This document shows, in pieces, positions 10,605 to 19,942 of a DNA stretch of 64,000 bases. Numbering within the stretch: the first letter of the stretch is position 1; the number at the start of each line of letters is the position of its first letter. The notes under the pieces were generated by a model. That model made no database searches, was not told where the DNA came from, and worked only from the letters and a program-made list of their open reading frames with translations. Source of the stretch: an uncultured Propionivibrio sp. (lineage in GTDB: Bacteria > Pseudomonadota > Gammaproteobacteria > Burkholderiales > Rhodocyclaceae); assembly GCF_963666255.1 (NCBI RefSeq), contig NZ_OY762656.1:1178001-1242000 (forward strand). Direction: 5' to 3'. A program made the translations under genes and the position numbers.

Positions 10605-12925
10605 CAATGGGGGAAGCGCAGCTCCTTGATCATCTCGGTCAGATGATTTTCCTGGTCGAACCGGAAACCTTGCACATCGTTTACGTCAATCGCATTGCCG
10701 AGCGCACGCTCGGCTATTCCGGCGAGCAGTTGCGGGCGATGACGATCCTTGATGTCGAATGCTCGTTGCAGGATGTCTTCTACTGGGAAGAGATCCGAAA
10801 CGGGCAACTATCGGGAATCGAGACGCAGGAAGGCATGTATCTGTGCGGCGACGGTTCGATGCGACCGGCGACAAAAACGGTGCAGGTGATCGAAACCGAA
10901 GGACAGTGCCGTCTGCTGGTGCAGGCCTTTCCCACCAGCGGGATCGGAACTGCCGCCGAGAATCTCGCTTACACGATGTCGCAACTTCGTGCGACGCTCG
11001 AATCAACGGGGAATGGCATTCTGGTGCTTGATTGGCAGGGCAAGGTCGCGAGCATGAACCGCCAGTTCAGTGGCATGTGGGCGATTCCGGAAGGATTGTT
11101 GCTGCGCCAGGACGACCAGTCGATTCTCGAATTCGTTGCCGACCAGCTGGTCGATGCTGATGTGTGGCAACAGCGCATGCGCATTGTTGTCGATGAAAAC
11201 GAAACGAAGGATCTGTTACATCTGAAGAACGGCAGCGTTTTCGAGTGCAAGTCCTTGCCCCAGTATCTTGACGAACGCATCATCGGGCGGGTGTTCGCGT
11301 TCAACGATCTGACCGAACGGATCCGCATCGAGGACGATCTGATCGCGGCCCGCCGGCGTGCGGAGATGGCCAATCAGGCCAAGGCGGCGTTTCTGGCGAT
11401 GATGTCGCATGAAATCCGGACCCCGATGAACGGCGTCATGGGCATGACGACCCTGATGTTCGATACGCCGCTCAGCGACGAACAGCGCCGTTACCTCGAC
11501 ATCATCCGGTCGAGTTCGGAATCGTTGCTGACGGTGATCAACGACGTGCTGGATTTCTCGAAAATCGAAGCTCACAAGCTGACGCTCGAATCGATCGACT
11601 TCAGTCTGCCATCGTTGCTCGAGGATTTTTCAGATCTGATGGCATTGCGCGCGGCGGAGAAGGGTATCGAATATGCCTGGGTGATGGATCGGGCCGTACC
11701 CGACCGCGTCTGCGGCGATCCCGGTCGGGTACGCCAGATCCTGACCAACCTGGTCGGCAATGCCATCAAGTTCACCGAGGTCGGAACGATCTCGGTGCGT
11801 GTCTCGCGCCAGGCCGATCGGGATGAGCAGATCGTGTTGCAGATCGAAGTCAGCGATTCGGGCATCGGCATTGCCGAAGAAGACCTGCCGAAGATTTTTG
11901 CGCCGTTCGAGCAGGCCGATTCGTCGACCACGCGTCGATACGGCGGAACCGGGCTTGGGCTGACGATCACGCGTCAATTGATTGGGTTGATGGGCGGCGA
12001 TATCAGTGTTACCAGCCGTCTTGGCGACGGCACTTCGTTTGTCTTCAGCCTGGCGCTGCGTCGGGCAGCAGACCGACCGGCGACCGCGGAGAGCATTTCA
12101 CCGGCGAGTGAGGACGAGCCGTCGTTGGCACGCGTGTTGGTGGTTGATGACTTCGACGTGAGTCGCCAGGGTTTGGTCGAGCGTCTGTGGCGCTGTGGCT
12201 ATGTGGCCGATGCGGTCAGCAATGCCGAGGAGGCATTGGTCGCACTGCGCAGGGCGCGTGATTCGACCCGTCCGTATCGCGCATTGATCGTCGATCAGAG
12301 CCTGCCGGGAAATGAGGGCGAGCAGCTCGGACGCCAGGTCGCCACTAGCGGAGAATATAGCGATGTCATACTTGTGTTGTGCGTCGCCGCGGGATTCCGT
12401 GGCGATGCGCAGCGCATCCGTGATGCCGGATTCGCTGCCTATGTGCACAAGCCGGCGCGGAAGGCGGTGTTGCAGGAATGCCTGAAGCATTTTGCGCACT
12501 CTTCCGATATGGAGACACCAACGCAATCGCAGTCTGCGGACTTCAGCGCTTCGTTACAGCGGGCGCGTCGACTCCTGGTCGTCGAAGATAATGCCATTAA
12601 CATGGTGGTGGTCAGAGGGTTGTTGGGCAAGCTCGGCTTCTCCAACATTGACAAGGCCCGCGATGGCGTCGAAGCTGTCGAGGCTGCTCAGGACGGTGTC
12701 TACGATCTGATTCTAATGGACTGCCAGATGCCGCATATGGATGGCTATGAGGCTACCCGTCAGTTGAGGGAACGGGCGGTGGCGACGCCGATCGTCGCGA
12801 TGACGGCGCATGCGCTGAGCGGTGAGCGCGACAAATGCCTTGAAGCGGGCATGGATGATTACTTGAGCAAGCCGCTGTCGCTGGATCAGTTGAAAGAGTG
12901 CCTGTTGCGGTGGTTGCCCGAATAG
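10601..12925 (+). CDS. Cytoplasmic PAS hybrid histidine kinase with two receivers
   Basis: 774 aa with no obvious membrane segment. Order: PAS (about 5-110), PAS (about 125-245), HisKA ([15 protein letters not shown]), HATPase (NLVGNAIKFTE, DSGIGI, GGTGLGL), receiver 1 (RVLVVDDFDVSR, IVDQSLPG, VHKPA; the usual Thr/Ser is Cys) and receiver 2 (LLVVEDNAINM, LMDCQMPHMDGYE, AMTAHA, LSKPLS), which is fully canonical. There is no HPt domain, so a separate one is needed for phosphorelay. Coupled by a 4-bp overlap to the HD-GYP gene, suggesting a joint role in c-di-GMP signalling. Confidence 0.9.
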   Translation: MTMGEAQLLDHLGQMIFLVEPETLHIVYVNRIAERTLGYSGEQLRAMTILDVECSLQDVFYWEEIRNGQLSGIETQEGMYLCGDGSMRPATKTVQVIETEGQCRLLVQAFPTSGIGTAAENLAYTMSQLRATLESTGNGILVLDWQGKVASMNRQFSGMWAIPEGLLLRQDDQSILEFVADQLVDADVWQQRMRIVVDENETKDLLHLKNGSVFECKSLPQYLDERIIGRVFAFNDLTERIRIEDDLIAARRRAEMANQAKAAFLAMMSHEIRTPMNGVMGMTTLMFDTPLSDEQRRYLDIIRSSSESLLTVINDVLDFSKIEAHKLTLESIDFSLPSLLEDFSDLMALRAAEKGIEYAWVMDRAVPDRVCGDPGRVRQILTNLVGNAIKFTEVGTISVRVSRQADRDEQIVLQIEVSDSGIGIAEEDLPKIFAPFEQADSSTTRRYGGTGLGLTITRQLIGLMGGDISVTSRLGDGTSFVFSLALRRAADRPATAESISPASEDEPSLARVLVVDDFDVSRQGLVERLWRCGYVADAVSNAEEALVALRRARDSTRPYRALIVDQSLPGNEGEQLGRQVATSGEYSDVILVLCVAAGFRGDAQRIRDAGFAAYVHKPARKAVLQECLKHFAHSSDMETPTQSQSADFSASLQRARRLLVVEDNAINMVVVRGLLGKLGFSNIDKARDGVEAVEAAQDGVYDLILMDCQMPHMDGYEATRQLRERAVATPIVAMTAHALSGERDKCLEAGMDDYLSKPLSLDQLKECLLRWLPE

Positions 12926-12989
12926 GTTATGCGAAGCGATTGTGCGGGTCCGGGGTGCCCGTGCGGTGGTTCGTTTCGGAGACAGTTGC

Positions 12990-13038
12990 TTGACGCATTC
13001 CGGCGGAATGCTATATTAATGACCCGATAGTCATTAAT
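12990..13038 (+). promoter_or_regulatory. Promoter and operator of the tetR-RND operon
   Basis: TTGACG (12990-12995), 16 bp, TATATT (13012-13017). Overlapping the -10 and start site is a perfect inverted repeat, ATTAATGAC (13015-13023) and GTCATTAAT (13030-13038), with a 6-bp spacer, 19 bp before the tetR ATG. This geometry fits autorepression by the TetR protein. A smaller palindrome (ATTCC-GGC-GGAAT, 12997-13009) sits between -35 and -10. Confidence 0.8.
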
Positions 13039-13056
13039 GGTTGGTGGGAATATCCC

Positions 13057-13704
13057 ATGAGCAACCCCTCTGTATCAATGGGTTCGCCGCGCAGGCGGCG
13101 CAAGGAAGCTCGGCCCTCAGAACTGACAGCCGCCGCGTTGGCGCTTTTCGTCGAGAAAGGCTTTGCAGCGACGCGACTCGAGGACGTCGCGGCGCGCGCC
13201 GGTGTCTCCAAGGGAACCCTGTATCTCTATTTCGATAGCAAGGAAGCCTTGTTCAAGGCAGTGATCGAAGAGGGCATCGTTGCGCGCTTCGTTGCTGCCG
13301 GACAGCAGGCCGCGGTTTACGATGGTTCGGCGACGGATTTGCTGAAGCATTTGTTACTGGCGTGGTGGGATCAGATCGGGAACACGCCGCTCGCGGGTGT
13401 CGCCAAACTGATGATTTCGGAATCGCGTAATTTTCCCGAGGTGACCCGCTACTACCATGACAAAGTGATTGTCCGCGGGCGTGCGCTCATGCGTTCCGTG
13501 CTTGAGCGGGGTATCGCCAATGGCGAATTCAGGGATGTCGATATCGAGTCGGCCATCGACGTGATTTTTTCTCCCCTGCTGATGTTGGTGCTGTCGCGCT
13601 TCTCGCTTGCGTTTTGTAGCGGAAGTGACGATCCCAAGGCATTTCTGGAAAAGCATATCGATCTCGTGCTGCGCGGTCTGCTCACGGAAGAGGTCGGGCG
13701 ATGA
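13057..13704 (+). CDS. TetR/AcrR-family repressor of the adjacent RND pump
   Basis: 215 aa. The N-terminal HTH (about 18-65) includes LTAAALALFVEKGFAATRLE and VAARAGVSKGTLYLYFDSKE, typical of the family; the rest is an all-alpha ligand domain. The stop overlaps the start of the membrane-fusion gene by 4 bp (13701-13704). The palindrome over its promoter is the likely operator, so it probably represses its own operon until an effector is bound. Confidence 0.9.
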   Translation: MSNPSVSMGSPRRRRKEARPSELTAAALALFVEKGFAATRLEDVAARAGVSKGTLYLYFDSKEALFKAVIEEGIVARFVAAGQQAAVYDGSATDLLKHLLLAWWDQIGNTPLAGVAKLMISESRNFPEVTRYYHDKVIVRGRALMRSVLERGIANGEFRDVDIESAIDVIFSPLLMLVLSRFSLAFCSGSDDPKAFLEKHIDLVLRGLLTEEVGR

Positions 13705-14753
13705 GGAGCGAACGCACGGTAATGCTGGTGGCGGCGTGCATGGCCGCTTTCCTGACAGGATGCGGCAGAAGCGATGTGCCACCCGAACCGCAGCGTCCGG
13801 TCCTGACGCGCAAGGTCGGCCTTGGCGGCGATGTTGCAGGCATCGGGTACACCGGCGAGGTCAGGTCGCGCTACGAGACGCCCTTGGCATTTCGTGTGCC
13901 GGGAAAGATCACGGAGCGCCTCGTCAATGTTGGCGATACGGTCAAGGCCGGCGATGTCCTCGCCCGGCTCGATCCTGTCGACGCCCGCCTGGCCTTGGCG
14001 TCGGCACAATCGCAGGCGGATCTTGCGGCGGCAGAACTGCGGCGTTATCGCGATCTTCGCGCGAAGAACTTCGTCAGTCAGTCCGCCCTCGATGCCAAGG
14101 AGACTGCTTATGCAACGGCCATCGCGCAGGCCGATATCGCAAAGAATCAGTCGGCATATACGGTATTGCGCGCCGATAAGGCCGGCGTCATCGATCAGGT
14201 CAGCGGCGAGGTCGGGCAGGTCGTTGCAGCCGGTCAGGCAGTGATGCGACATTCGCGTCTGGATACGCCGGAGGTTGCCATTGCCGTTCCCGAATCCCGC
14301 GTTGCCGAACTCCGCGTCGGACAGCTGGCGACTATCCGCCTGTGGGCTGACGGGCAGGCTGGCTATCGTGGTCATGTACGTGAACTGGCGGCGGTGGCGG
14401 ACGTGTCGACGCGTACGTATGCCGCACGAGTGACGATCGACAACCCGGATGGCAGATTCCGCCTGGGTATGACGGCACGGGTTGAGTTCGCGAACACACC
14501 GGCGCGCAATGCGTCAGCACCGCAACTCATTCCGCTGGGCGCACTGTTCCAGCACGAAGGCAAACCTGCCGTCTGGGTCGTCGGTGCCGACCAGACCGTG
14601 TCGCTGCGTCCGGTGGTCGTTCAATCCTATGGCGAGAGCGAGGTCCTGGTCGCCGATGGCGTAAAACCCGAAGATCGCATCGTCATCGCCGGGGTGCATA
14701 AGCTGACTTCCGGCGAGAAGATCCGGGCGATCGACGCGCAGGCGTCACCATGA
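13701..14753 (+). CDS. RND efflux periplasmic adaptor (membrane fusion lipoprotein)
   Basis: 350 aa. Lipobox FLTGC puts the lipidated cysteine at residue 21. The HlyD/AcrA-type architecture follows: beta-barrel and lipoyl half-motifs (YETPLAFRVPGKITERLVNV, GDVLARLDPVD), an alpha-helical hairpin (about 80-150), and a beta-barrel and membrane-proximal C-terminus. It bridges the RND pump and an outer-membrane channel. It overlaps both neighbours by 4 bp, indicating a coupled tetR-MFP-RND operon. Confidence 0.9.
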   Translation: MRSERTVMLVAACMAAFLTGCGRSDVPPEPQRPVLTRKVGLGGDVAGIGYTGEVRSRYETPLAFRVPGKITERLVNVGDTVKAGDVLARLDPVDARLALASAQSQADLAAAELRRYRDLRAKNFVSQSALDAKETAYATAIAQADIAKNQSAYTVLRADKAGVIDQVSGEVGQVVAAGQAVMRHSRLDTPEVAIAVPESRVAELRVGQLATIRLWADGQAGYRGHVRELAAVADVSTRTYAARVTIDNPDGRFRLGMTARVEFANTPARNASAPQLIPLGALFQHEGKPAVWVVGADQTVSLRPVVVQSYGESEVLVADGVKPEDRIVIAGVHKLTSGEKIRAIDAQASP

Positions 14754-17700
14754 AACAGCTCAACCTGTCCGAATGGGCATTGAACCACCGGACCATCGTC
14801 GCCTATCTGATGTTCGTGCTGATGATTGGCGGCGCGATGTCGTACCTGAAGCTCGGTCGTGCCGAGGACCCGGACTTCACCTTCAAGGTCATGGTCGTGC
14901 GTACGTTATGGCCGGGCGCAACCGCGCGCGAGGTCGAGCAGCAGGTGACCGAGCGGATCGAGAAGAAGCTGCAGGACGTTCCCTGGGTCGACGTCGTGCG
15001 GTCCAACTCGAAGGCCGGCGAATCGCTGGTGTTCATCGTCCTCAAGGATCGGGCGCCAAAGGCGGATGTGCCCGACGCCTGGTACCAGGTGCGCAAGAAG
15101 ATCGGCGATGTGCGCCAGACTTTTCCGGCGGGCATTCAGGGGCCGTTTTTCAATGATGAATTCGGCGATACTTTCGTCAATATCTTCGCCCTGACCGGCG
15201 ATGGTTTCGACGTCGGCCGGCTGCGCTGGGAGGCCGAGCGCATCGCCCGGGCCTTGCGGCACGTTCCCGATGTCAAGAAGATCGAATTGATCGGCGTTCA
15301 GGACGAACGCATCAACGTCGAGATTTCGCATCGCAAGCTGGCGACACTGGGCATCGACGCGCAACTGATCTTCGATGCGCTCCAGCGCCAGAACGCGATG
15401 GCGTCCTCGGGCTTTTTCGAAACCGAGTCGGATCGCGTCCGTCTGCGCGTCAGCGGCGCCCTCGGCTCACTCGAGAGCGTGCGTGCGACACCGATACAGG
15501 CGGCAGGAAGATCGTTCCGTCTCGGCGATATTGCCTCGGTGTCGCGCGGGTTCGTCGAACCGCCGGCGCCGGCCATGCGCGTGCAGGGACAGCCGGCGAT
15601 CGGCATCGCCGTGGCGATGGCCAAGGGCGGCGATGTGATTACGCTGGGCCGGCAGTTGCGCAGCGAGGTGGATCGGATGCAGCGCGACCTGCCCGCGGGG
15701 ATCGATGTACATGTCATCGCCGACCAGCCGGAGATCGTCCGGCGTTCGATCGATCTTTTTGTGTCATCGCTGGGTGAGGCGCTGGTCATCGTGCTCGCGG
15801 TGTCCTTTCTCAGCCTGGGGCTGCGTACGGGCACGGTCGTGGCCCTGTCGATTCCGCTCGTGCTGGCGATTACTTTCCTCTTGATGGAAATTTGCGGCAT
15901 CGACCTGCAGCGTGTTTCCCTCGGTGCGCTTGTGATCGCGCTCGGCTTGCTGGTCGATGACGCAATCATCGCCGTCGAAATGATGGTCGTGAAAATGGAA
16001 CAGGGCTGGAACCGCTTCCGCGCGGCCACCTTCGCCTATACCTCGACCGCCTTTCCGATGCTGACCGGGACGTTGATCACGGCGGCGGCGTTTACGCCGG
16101 TCGGCTTCGCCAAGTCGACGGCGGGCGAGTATACGTTTTCAATTTTTGCGGTCGTCAGCATTGCATTGATCGTTTCCTGGATTGTCGCCGTTGTATTTAC
16201 CCCGTACATCGGCTACAAGCTGCTCGATCCGGAAAAATTGCGGGCGAAAGCCGAGAAGCATGGCGACGACATCTATGACACGCGCTTTTACCGTGCCGTG
16301 CGTCGAGCTGTCGAGTTGTGTCTGCGCCGTCGCGGCTGGGTGATTGCGGCGACCGTCGCAGCCTTTGCGTTGTCGCTGCTGATCTTCAACAGCGGCGTGC
16401 AAAAGCAGTTTTTCCCGGCGTCCGAACGGCTCGAACTGCTGATCGATGTGTGGTTGCCGCAAGGCAGTTCCTTGAAGGCGACCGAGGCACAGACAAGGCG
16501 TATCGAGAATCTTCTGCTCCATGACGAAGATATGAAGAAGTCGGTAAGCGATTTTGTCAGCTACGTCGGCAACGGCAGTCCGCGTTTCTACCTGCCGCTC
16601 GACCAGCAGCTCTTCAACGACAATTTTGCCCAGTTCGTCGTGCTGACGCGCGATGTCGCGGCGCGCGAAGATCTCAAGCAGCGTCTGGAGGCCCATTTCG
16701 TCAGCGACAACGCCGATTGGCGCGAGGGACTTGCCAATGCGCGGATTCGCGTGCTTCGTCTCGAAAACGGGCCGCCAGTCGGTTTCCCCGTCCAGTTCCG
16801 TGTTTCCGGCGAGGATCTGCCGATGTTGCGGAAGACGGCCGAAGCCGTTGCCGGTGTCATGCGCGCCAATCCGCATGTGCAGGATGTCAATTTCGACTGG
16901 AACGAAATGAGCAAGACGGTGCGTCTCGACATCGATCAGGATCGGGCGCGGGCGCTGGGTGTCAGTACGCTCGATCTGTCGAATGCGCTGAGTCTTCTGC
17001 TCAACGGCTTGAGTGTGACGCAGGTGCGCGACCGCGACGTGCTGGTGGATGTCGTGGTGCGGGCGACCGGTGACGAGCGCGTGCGGTTGTCGGCGCTGCC
17101 CGACATGTCGGTGCGCACGGCGTCCGGACGCAGCGTGCCGCTGGCGCAGTTGGTCAAGATTCGCTACGAACTCGAGGATGGCCTAATCGTGCGCCGGAAC
17201 CGCTTGCCGACGGTGACGGTACGCGCCGATATTCGCGGTGCGATGCAGGCGCCGGTCGTTGCCGCGCAGATCAGTCCGCAACTCGACGCCATCCGCGCTG
17301 CCTTGCCGCCCGGCTTTCGCATCGAGACGGGCGGTGCGACCGAGGAATCGGTCAAGGCCGAGGATTCGATCAAGGCGGTGATGCCGGTGATGGTGTTGCT
17401 CGTCATTACGCTGCTGGTCCTGCAACTGCAGAATGCCCGTCGGGTGGTGCTGGTGTTGCTGACGGCGCCCTTGGGTCTGATCGGCGTGGCGCTCGCGCTC
17501 TATGTGTTCAACATGCCGTATGGTTTCGTCGCCAATCTCGGCGTGATCGCGTTATCGGGGATGATCATGCGCAATTCGGTCATTCTCGTGGATCAGATCG
17601 AGCAGGACGAGAAGGCCGGACGCTCGACCTGGGAGGCGATCGTCGAGTCGACCGTACGTCGTTTCCGGCCGATCATGCTGACCGCGGCGGCGGCGATCCT

Positions 17701-17839
17701 GGCGATGATTCCGTTGTCGCGCAGCGTTTTCTGGGGGCCGATGGCGGTGGCGATCATGGGCGGGCTGGTCGTGGCGACGCTGCTGACCGTGTTCTTTCTG
17801 CCCGCGCTCTATGCGGTCTGGTATCGCGTAAAGGTATAA
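14750..17839 (+). CDS. RND-family efflux pump, inner-membrane transporter
   Basis: 1029 aa, usual length for an AcrB/HAE1-type pump. TM1 is at 14-32, followed by a large periplasmic loop, a TM bundle with the proton-relay Asp pair in LLVDDAIIAVE, a second loop and a second bundle. The position equivalent to AcrB Lys940 is Arg (MIMRNSVILVD), as in other non-AcrB RND subfamilies. The substrate is not predictable. It would assemble with the adaptor encoded upstream and a TolC channel, for which the gene at 18593 is a candidate. Confidence 0.92.
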   Translation: MKQLNLSEWALNHRTIVAYLMFVLMIGGAMSYLKLGRAEDPDFTFKVMVVRTLWPGATAREVEQQVTERIEKKLQDVPWVDVVRSNSKAGESLVFIVLKDRAPKADVPDAWYQVRKKIGDVRQTFPAGIQGPFFNDEFGDTFVNIFALTGDGFDVGRLRWEAERIARALRHVPDVKKIELIGVQDERINVEISHRKLATLGIDAQLIFDALQRQNAMASSGFFETESDRVRLRVSGALGSLESVRATPIQAAGRSFRLGDIASVSRGFVEPPAPAMRVQGQPAIGIAVAMAKGGDVITLGRQLRSEVDRMQRDLPAGIDVHVIADQPEIVRRSIDLFVSSLGEALVIVLAVSFLSLGLRTGTVVALSIPLVLAITFLLMEICGIDLQRVSLGALVIALGLLVDDAIIAVEMMVVKMEQGWNRFRAATFAYTSTAFPMLTGTLITAAAFTPVGFAKSTAGEYTFSIFAVVSIALIVSWIVAVVFTPYIGYKLLDPEKLRAKAEKHGDDIYDTRFYRAVRRAVELCLRRRGWVIAATVAAFALSLLIFNSGVQKQFFPASERLELLIDVWLPQGSSLKATEAQTRRIENLLLHDEDMKKSVSDFVSYVGNGSPRFYLPLDQQLFNDNFAQFVVLTRDVAAREDLKQRLEAHFVSDNADWREGLANARIRVLRLENGPPVGFPVQFRVSGEDLPMLRKTAEAVAGVMRANPHVQDVNFDWNEMSKTVRLDIDQDRARALGVSTLDLSNALSLLLNGLSVTQVRDRDVLVDVVVRATGDERVRLSALPDMSVRTASGRSVPLAQLVKIRYELEDGLIVRRNRLPTVTVRADIRGAMQAPVVAAQISPQLDAIRAALPPGFRIETGGATEESVKAEDSIKAVMPVMVLLVITLLVLQLQNARRVVLVLLTAPLGLIGVALALYVFNMPYGFVANLGVIALSGMIMRNSVILVDQIEQDEKAGRSTWEAIVESTVRRFRPIMLTAAAAILAMIPLSRSVFWGPMAVAIMGGLVVATLLTVFFLPALYAVWYRVKV

Positions 17840-17882
17840 TCCACAGGATTCATACCAGAATATCGTCCTATCGGGGAGCGCC

Positions 17883-18572
17883 ATGTCCGTCACGCCAGTA
17901 TCCAACGAAACCGCCCGGTTCAACATGATTCAGCAGCAGATCCGTCCCTGGGAAGTGCTTGATCCTGTCGTCATCAAGCTCCTGTCGGTGGTGCGACGCG
18001 AAGACTTCGTGCCGGATGCCTACCGCGATCTGGCCTTCGCCGACGTCGAAATCCCCCTGCGACCGGGCGAAAACCAGGTACTGCCGGGACAGTCGATGCT
18101 GGCGCCGCGCCTTGAAGCCCGCATTCTGCAGGAGCTCAATATCCGCAATACCGATACGGTACTCGAAGTCGGGACGGGTAGCGGCTTCATGGCGGCCTTG
18201 CTGGCGGCCAAGGCTGAGTTCGTTTACAGCGTCGAGATCGATCCCGATCTGGCCGATCAGGCGCGCGCCAATCTGGCCGCTGCCGGCGTCGTCAATGTTC
18301 AGGTCGAGACCGGGGACGGTGCGCAAGGTTGGCCGGCCCATGCGCCCTATGACCTGATCGTACTTTCGGCGTCGACGCCGGTGTTGCCCGACGCCTTGCT
18401 GCAGCAATTGAAGGTTGGCGGACGTCTGATCGCCGTCGTCGGCGAGGCGCCGGCGATGCAGTTGCAGTGCGTGACGCGCGTCAATGAGTCGTCGTTCGCA
18501 ACCGTTGGCGTGCTTGAAACGGTGTTGGCGCCGCTCGTCAATGCGCCGACGCGGAAAAAATTCGTTTTCTGA
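17883..18572 (+). CDS. pcm: Protein-L-isoaspartate O-methyltransferase-family protein
   Basis: 229 aa, soluble. It has the SAM-binding motif VLEVGTGSGFMAALLAA, followed by the acidic YSVEIDPDLA and the PYDLIVLSAS strand. The N-terminal region (ARFNMIQQQIRPWEVLD) and the substrate loop (LPGQSMLAPRLEA) are PCMT-like but differ from the classical GQTIS-P loop, so activity on isoaspartate is less certain than the fold. It lies between the RND pump and the TolC gene, in the same direction. Confidence 0.78.
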   Translation: MSVTPVSNETARFNMIQQQIRPWEVLDPVVIKLLSVVRREDFVPDAYRDLAFADVEIPLRPGENQVLPGQSMLAPRLEARILQELNIRNTDTVLEVGTGSGFMAALLAAKAEFVYSVEIDPDLADQARANLAAAGVVNVQVETGDGAQGWPAHAPYDLIVLSASTPVLPDALLQQLKVGGRLIAVVGEAPAMQLQCVTRVNESSFATVGVLETVLAPLVNAPTRKKFVF

Positions 18573-18592
18573 AGGGATCAAAGGAACTCCCC

Positions 18593-19942
18593 ATGCGCAT
18601 GAGCTTTCCGGCACGAGGCCTGCCTCTCATCCTCGGGGCGCTGCTTTCTTCTTCCCCGGCTTTTTCGGCCGACATTCTTCAGGTGTATCGCGAGGCGCTG
18701 GCTAACGATCCGCAATATGTCGCCGCGCGGGCGACCGTTGCGGCGGGGCGGGAAAAACTGCCGCAAGGCTTGTCCGGCCTGTTGCCGACGCTCTCGGCGA
18801 CCGGCAATACGACGGGAAACCGCAATACCTATAACGTTACCGGGACCACGCCTCTGGCGGCGCCGGACCGCAATTTCAATTCCAACGGCTGGAACCTCAA
18901 TCTGACGCAGCCGCTCTTCCGCTGGCAGAATTTCGTCCAGTACGGGCAGGCGCAGCTGCAGGTCGCACAGGCCGAGGCTAATTTTGCCCAGGCGTCGCAG
19001 GACCTGATCCTGCGGGTCGGGCAGGCCTATTTCGACGTGCTCTACGCGCAGGAAAACCTGACTGCGGTGCGTGCCAGCAAGCAAGCCATCGCGCAGCAGC
19101 TCGAACAGGCCAAGAAGAATTTCGAGGTCGGTACCGCGACCATCACCGATTCGCAGGAAGCACAGTCGCGCTACGACCTCGCGACGGCGCAGGAAATTGC
19201 CGCAAACAACGATCTTGAGGTCAAGCGCTATGCCTTGCGCGTCATCGTCGGCAAGGACCCGGGGGCGCTGAGTCGTTTGCGGGCGCAGGCGACCTTGATT
19301 CCGCCGCAACCGGCGACCATGGATCCGTGGGTCGATGCGGCCGAAAAGGACAGTTTTGTCGTGCAGGCGCAGGAAGCTGCGGCCGAGGTGGCGGACAAGG
19401 AAATCGAACGTAACCGGGCCGGGCACTATCCGACGCTCGACCTGGTGGCCAACTATGGGCGGACCAATTCGATCTACTCGGTCGGTGTTCCCGGCGCGAT
19501 GCTGGAGACCACGCCACGCAACATCGCTCTTCAGGTGAACCTGCCGCTGTTTCAGGGCGGTGCGGTCAATTCGCGTACGCGCGAGGCGGTTGCCAATCGG
19601 GACGCCGCGCGGGCGAACCTCGACAACGCGCGGCGGACGGCGGCGCTGAGCGCGCGGCAATCGTATCTCGGCGTCGTCAACGGTCTGGCGCAGGTCAAGG
19701 CGCTTGAAGCGGCGCTGGTTTCGAGCACCAGCGCGCTCGAGTCGAACAAGCTCGGTTATGAAGTCGGCGTGCGCATCAACATTGATGTGCTGAACGCCGA
19801 GAACCAGGTCTATGTGACCAAGCGTGATCTTTCCAAGGCCCGCTTTGACACGCTGATGGCGCAGCTGAAACTGAAAGCGGCGGTCGGCGCCCTGAGCGAG
19901 AACGATCTCGAAGCGATCAATCCGCTTTTCGAGACGCCCTGA
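18593..19942 (+). CDS. tolC: TolC-family outer-membrane channel
   Basis: 449 aa. Signal peptide to about residue 25 (SSSPAFSA), then two repeats of the outer-membrane-efflux domain with long helices (QVAQAEANFAQASQDLILRV; TREAVANRDAARANLDNARR). Trimeric channel for type I secretion and RND efflux. 20 bp after pcm with AAGGAAC before the ATG. Its 3' end overlaps the convergent waaA gene by 26 bp. Confidence 0.9.
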   Translation: MRMSFPARGLPLILGALLSSSPAFSADILQVYREALANDPQYVAARATVAAGREKLPQGLSGLLPTLSATGNTTGNRNTYNVTGTTPLAAPDRNFNSNGWNLNLTQPLFRWQNFVQYGQAQLQVAQAEANFAQASQDLILRVGQAYFDVLYAQENLTAVRASKQAIAQQLEQAKKNFEVGTATITDSQEAQSRYDLATAQEIAANNDLEVKRYALRVIVGKDPGALSRLRAQATLIPPQPATMDPWVDAAEKDSFVVQAQEAAAEVADKEIERNRAGHYPTLDLVANYGRTNSIYSVGVPGAMLETTPRNIALQVNLPLFQGGAVNSRTREAVANRDAARANLDNARRTAALSARQSYLGVVNGLAQVKALEAALVSSTSALESNKLGYEVGVRINIDVLNAENQVYVTKRDLSKARFDTLMAQLKLKAAVGALSENDLEAINPLFETP

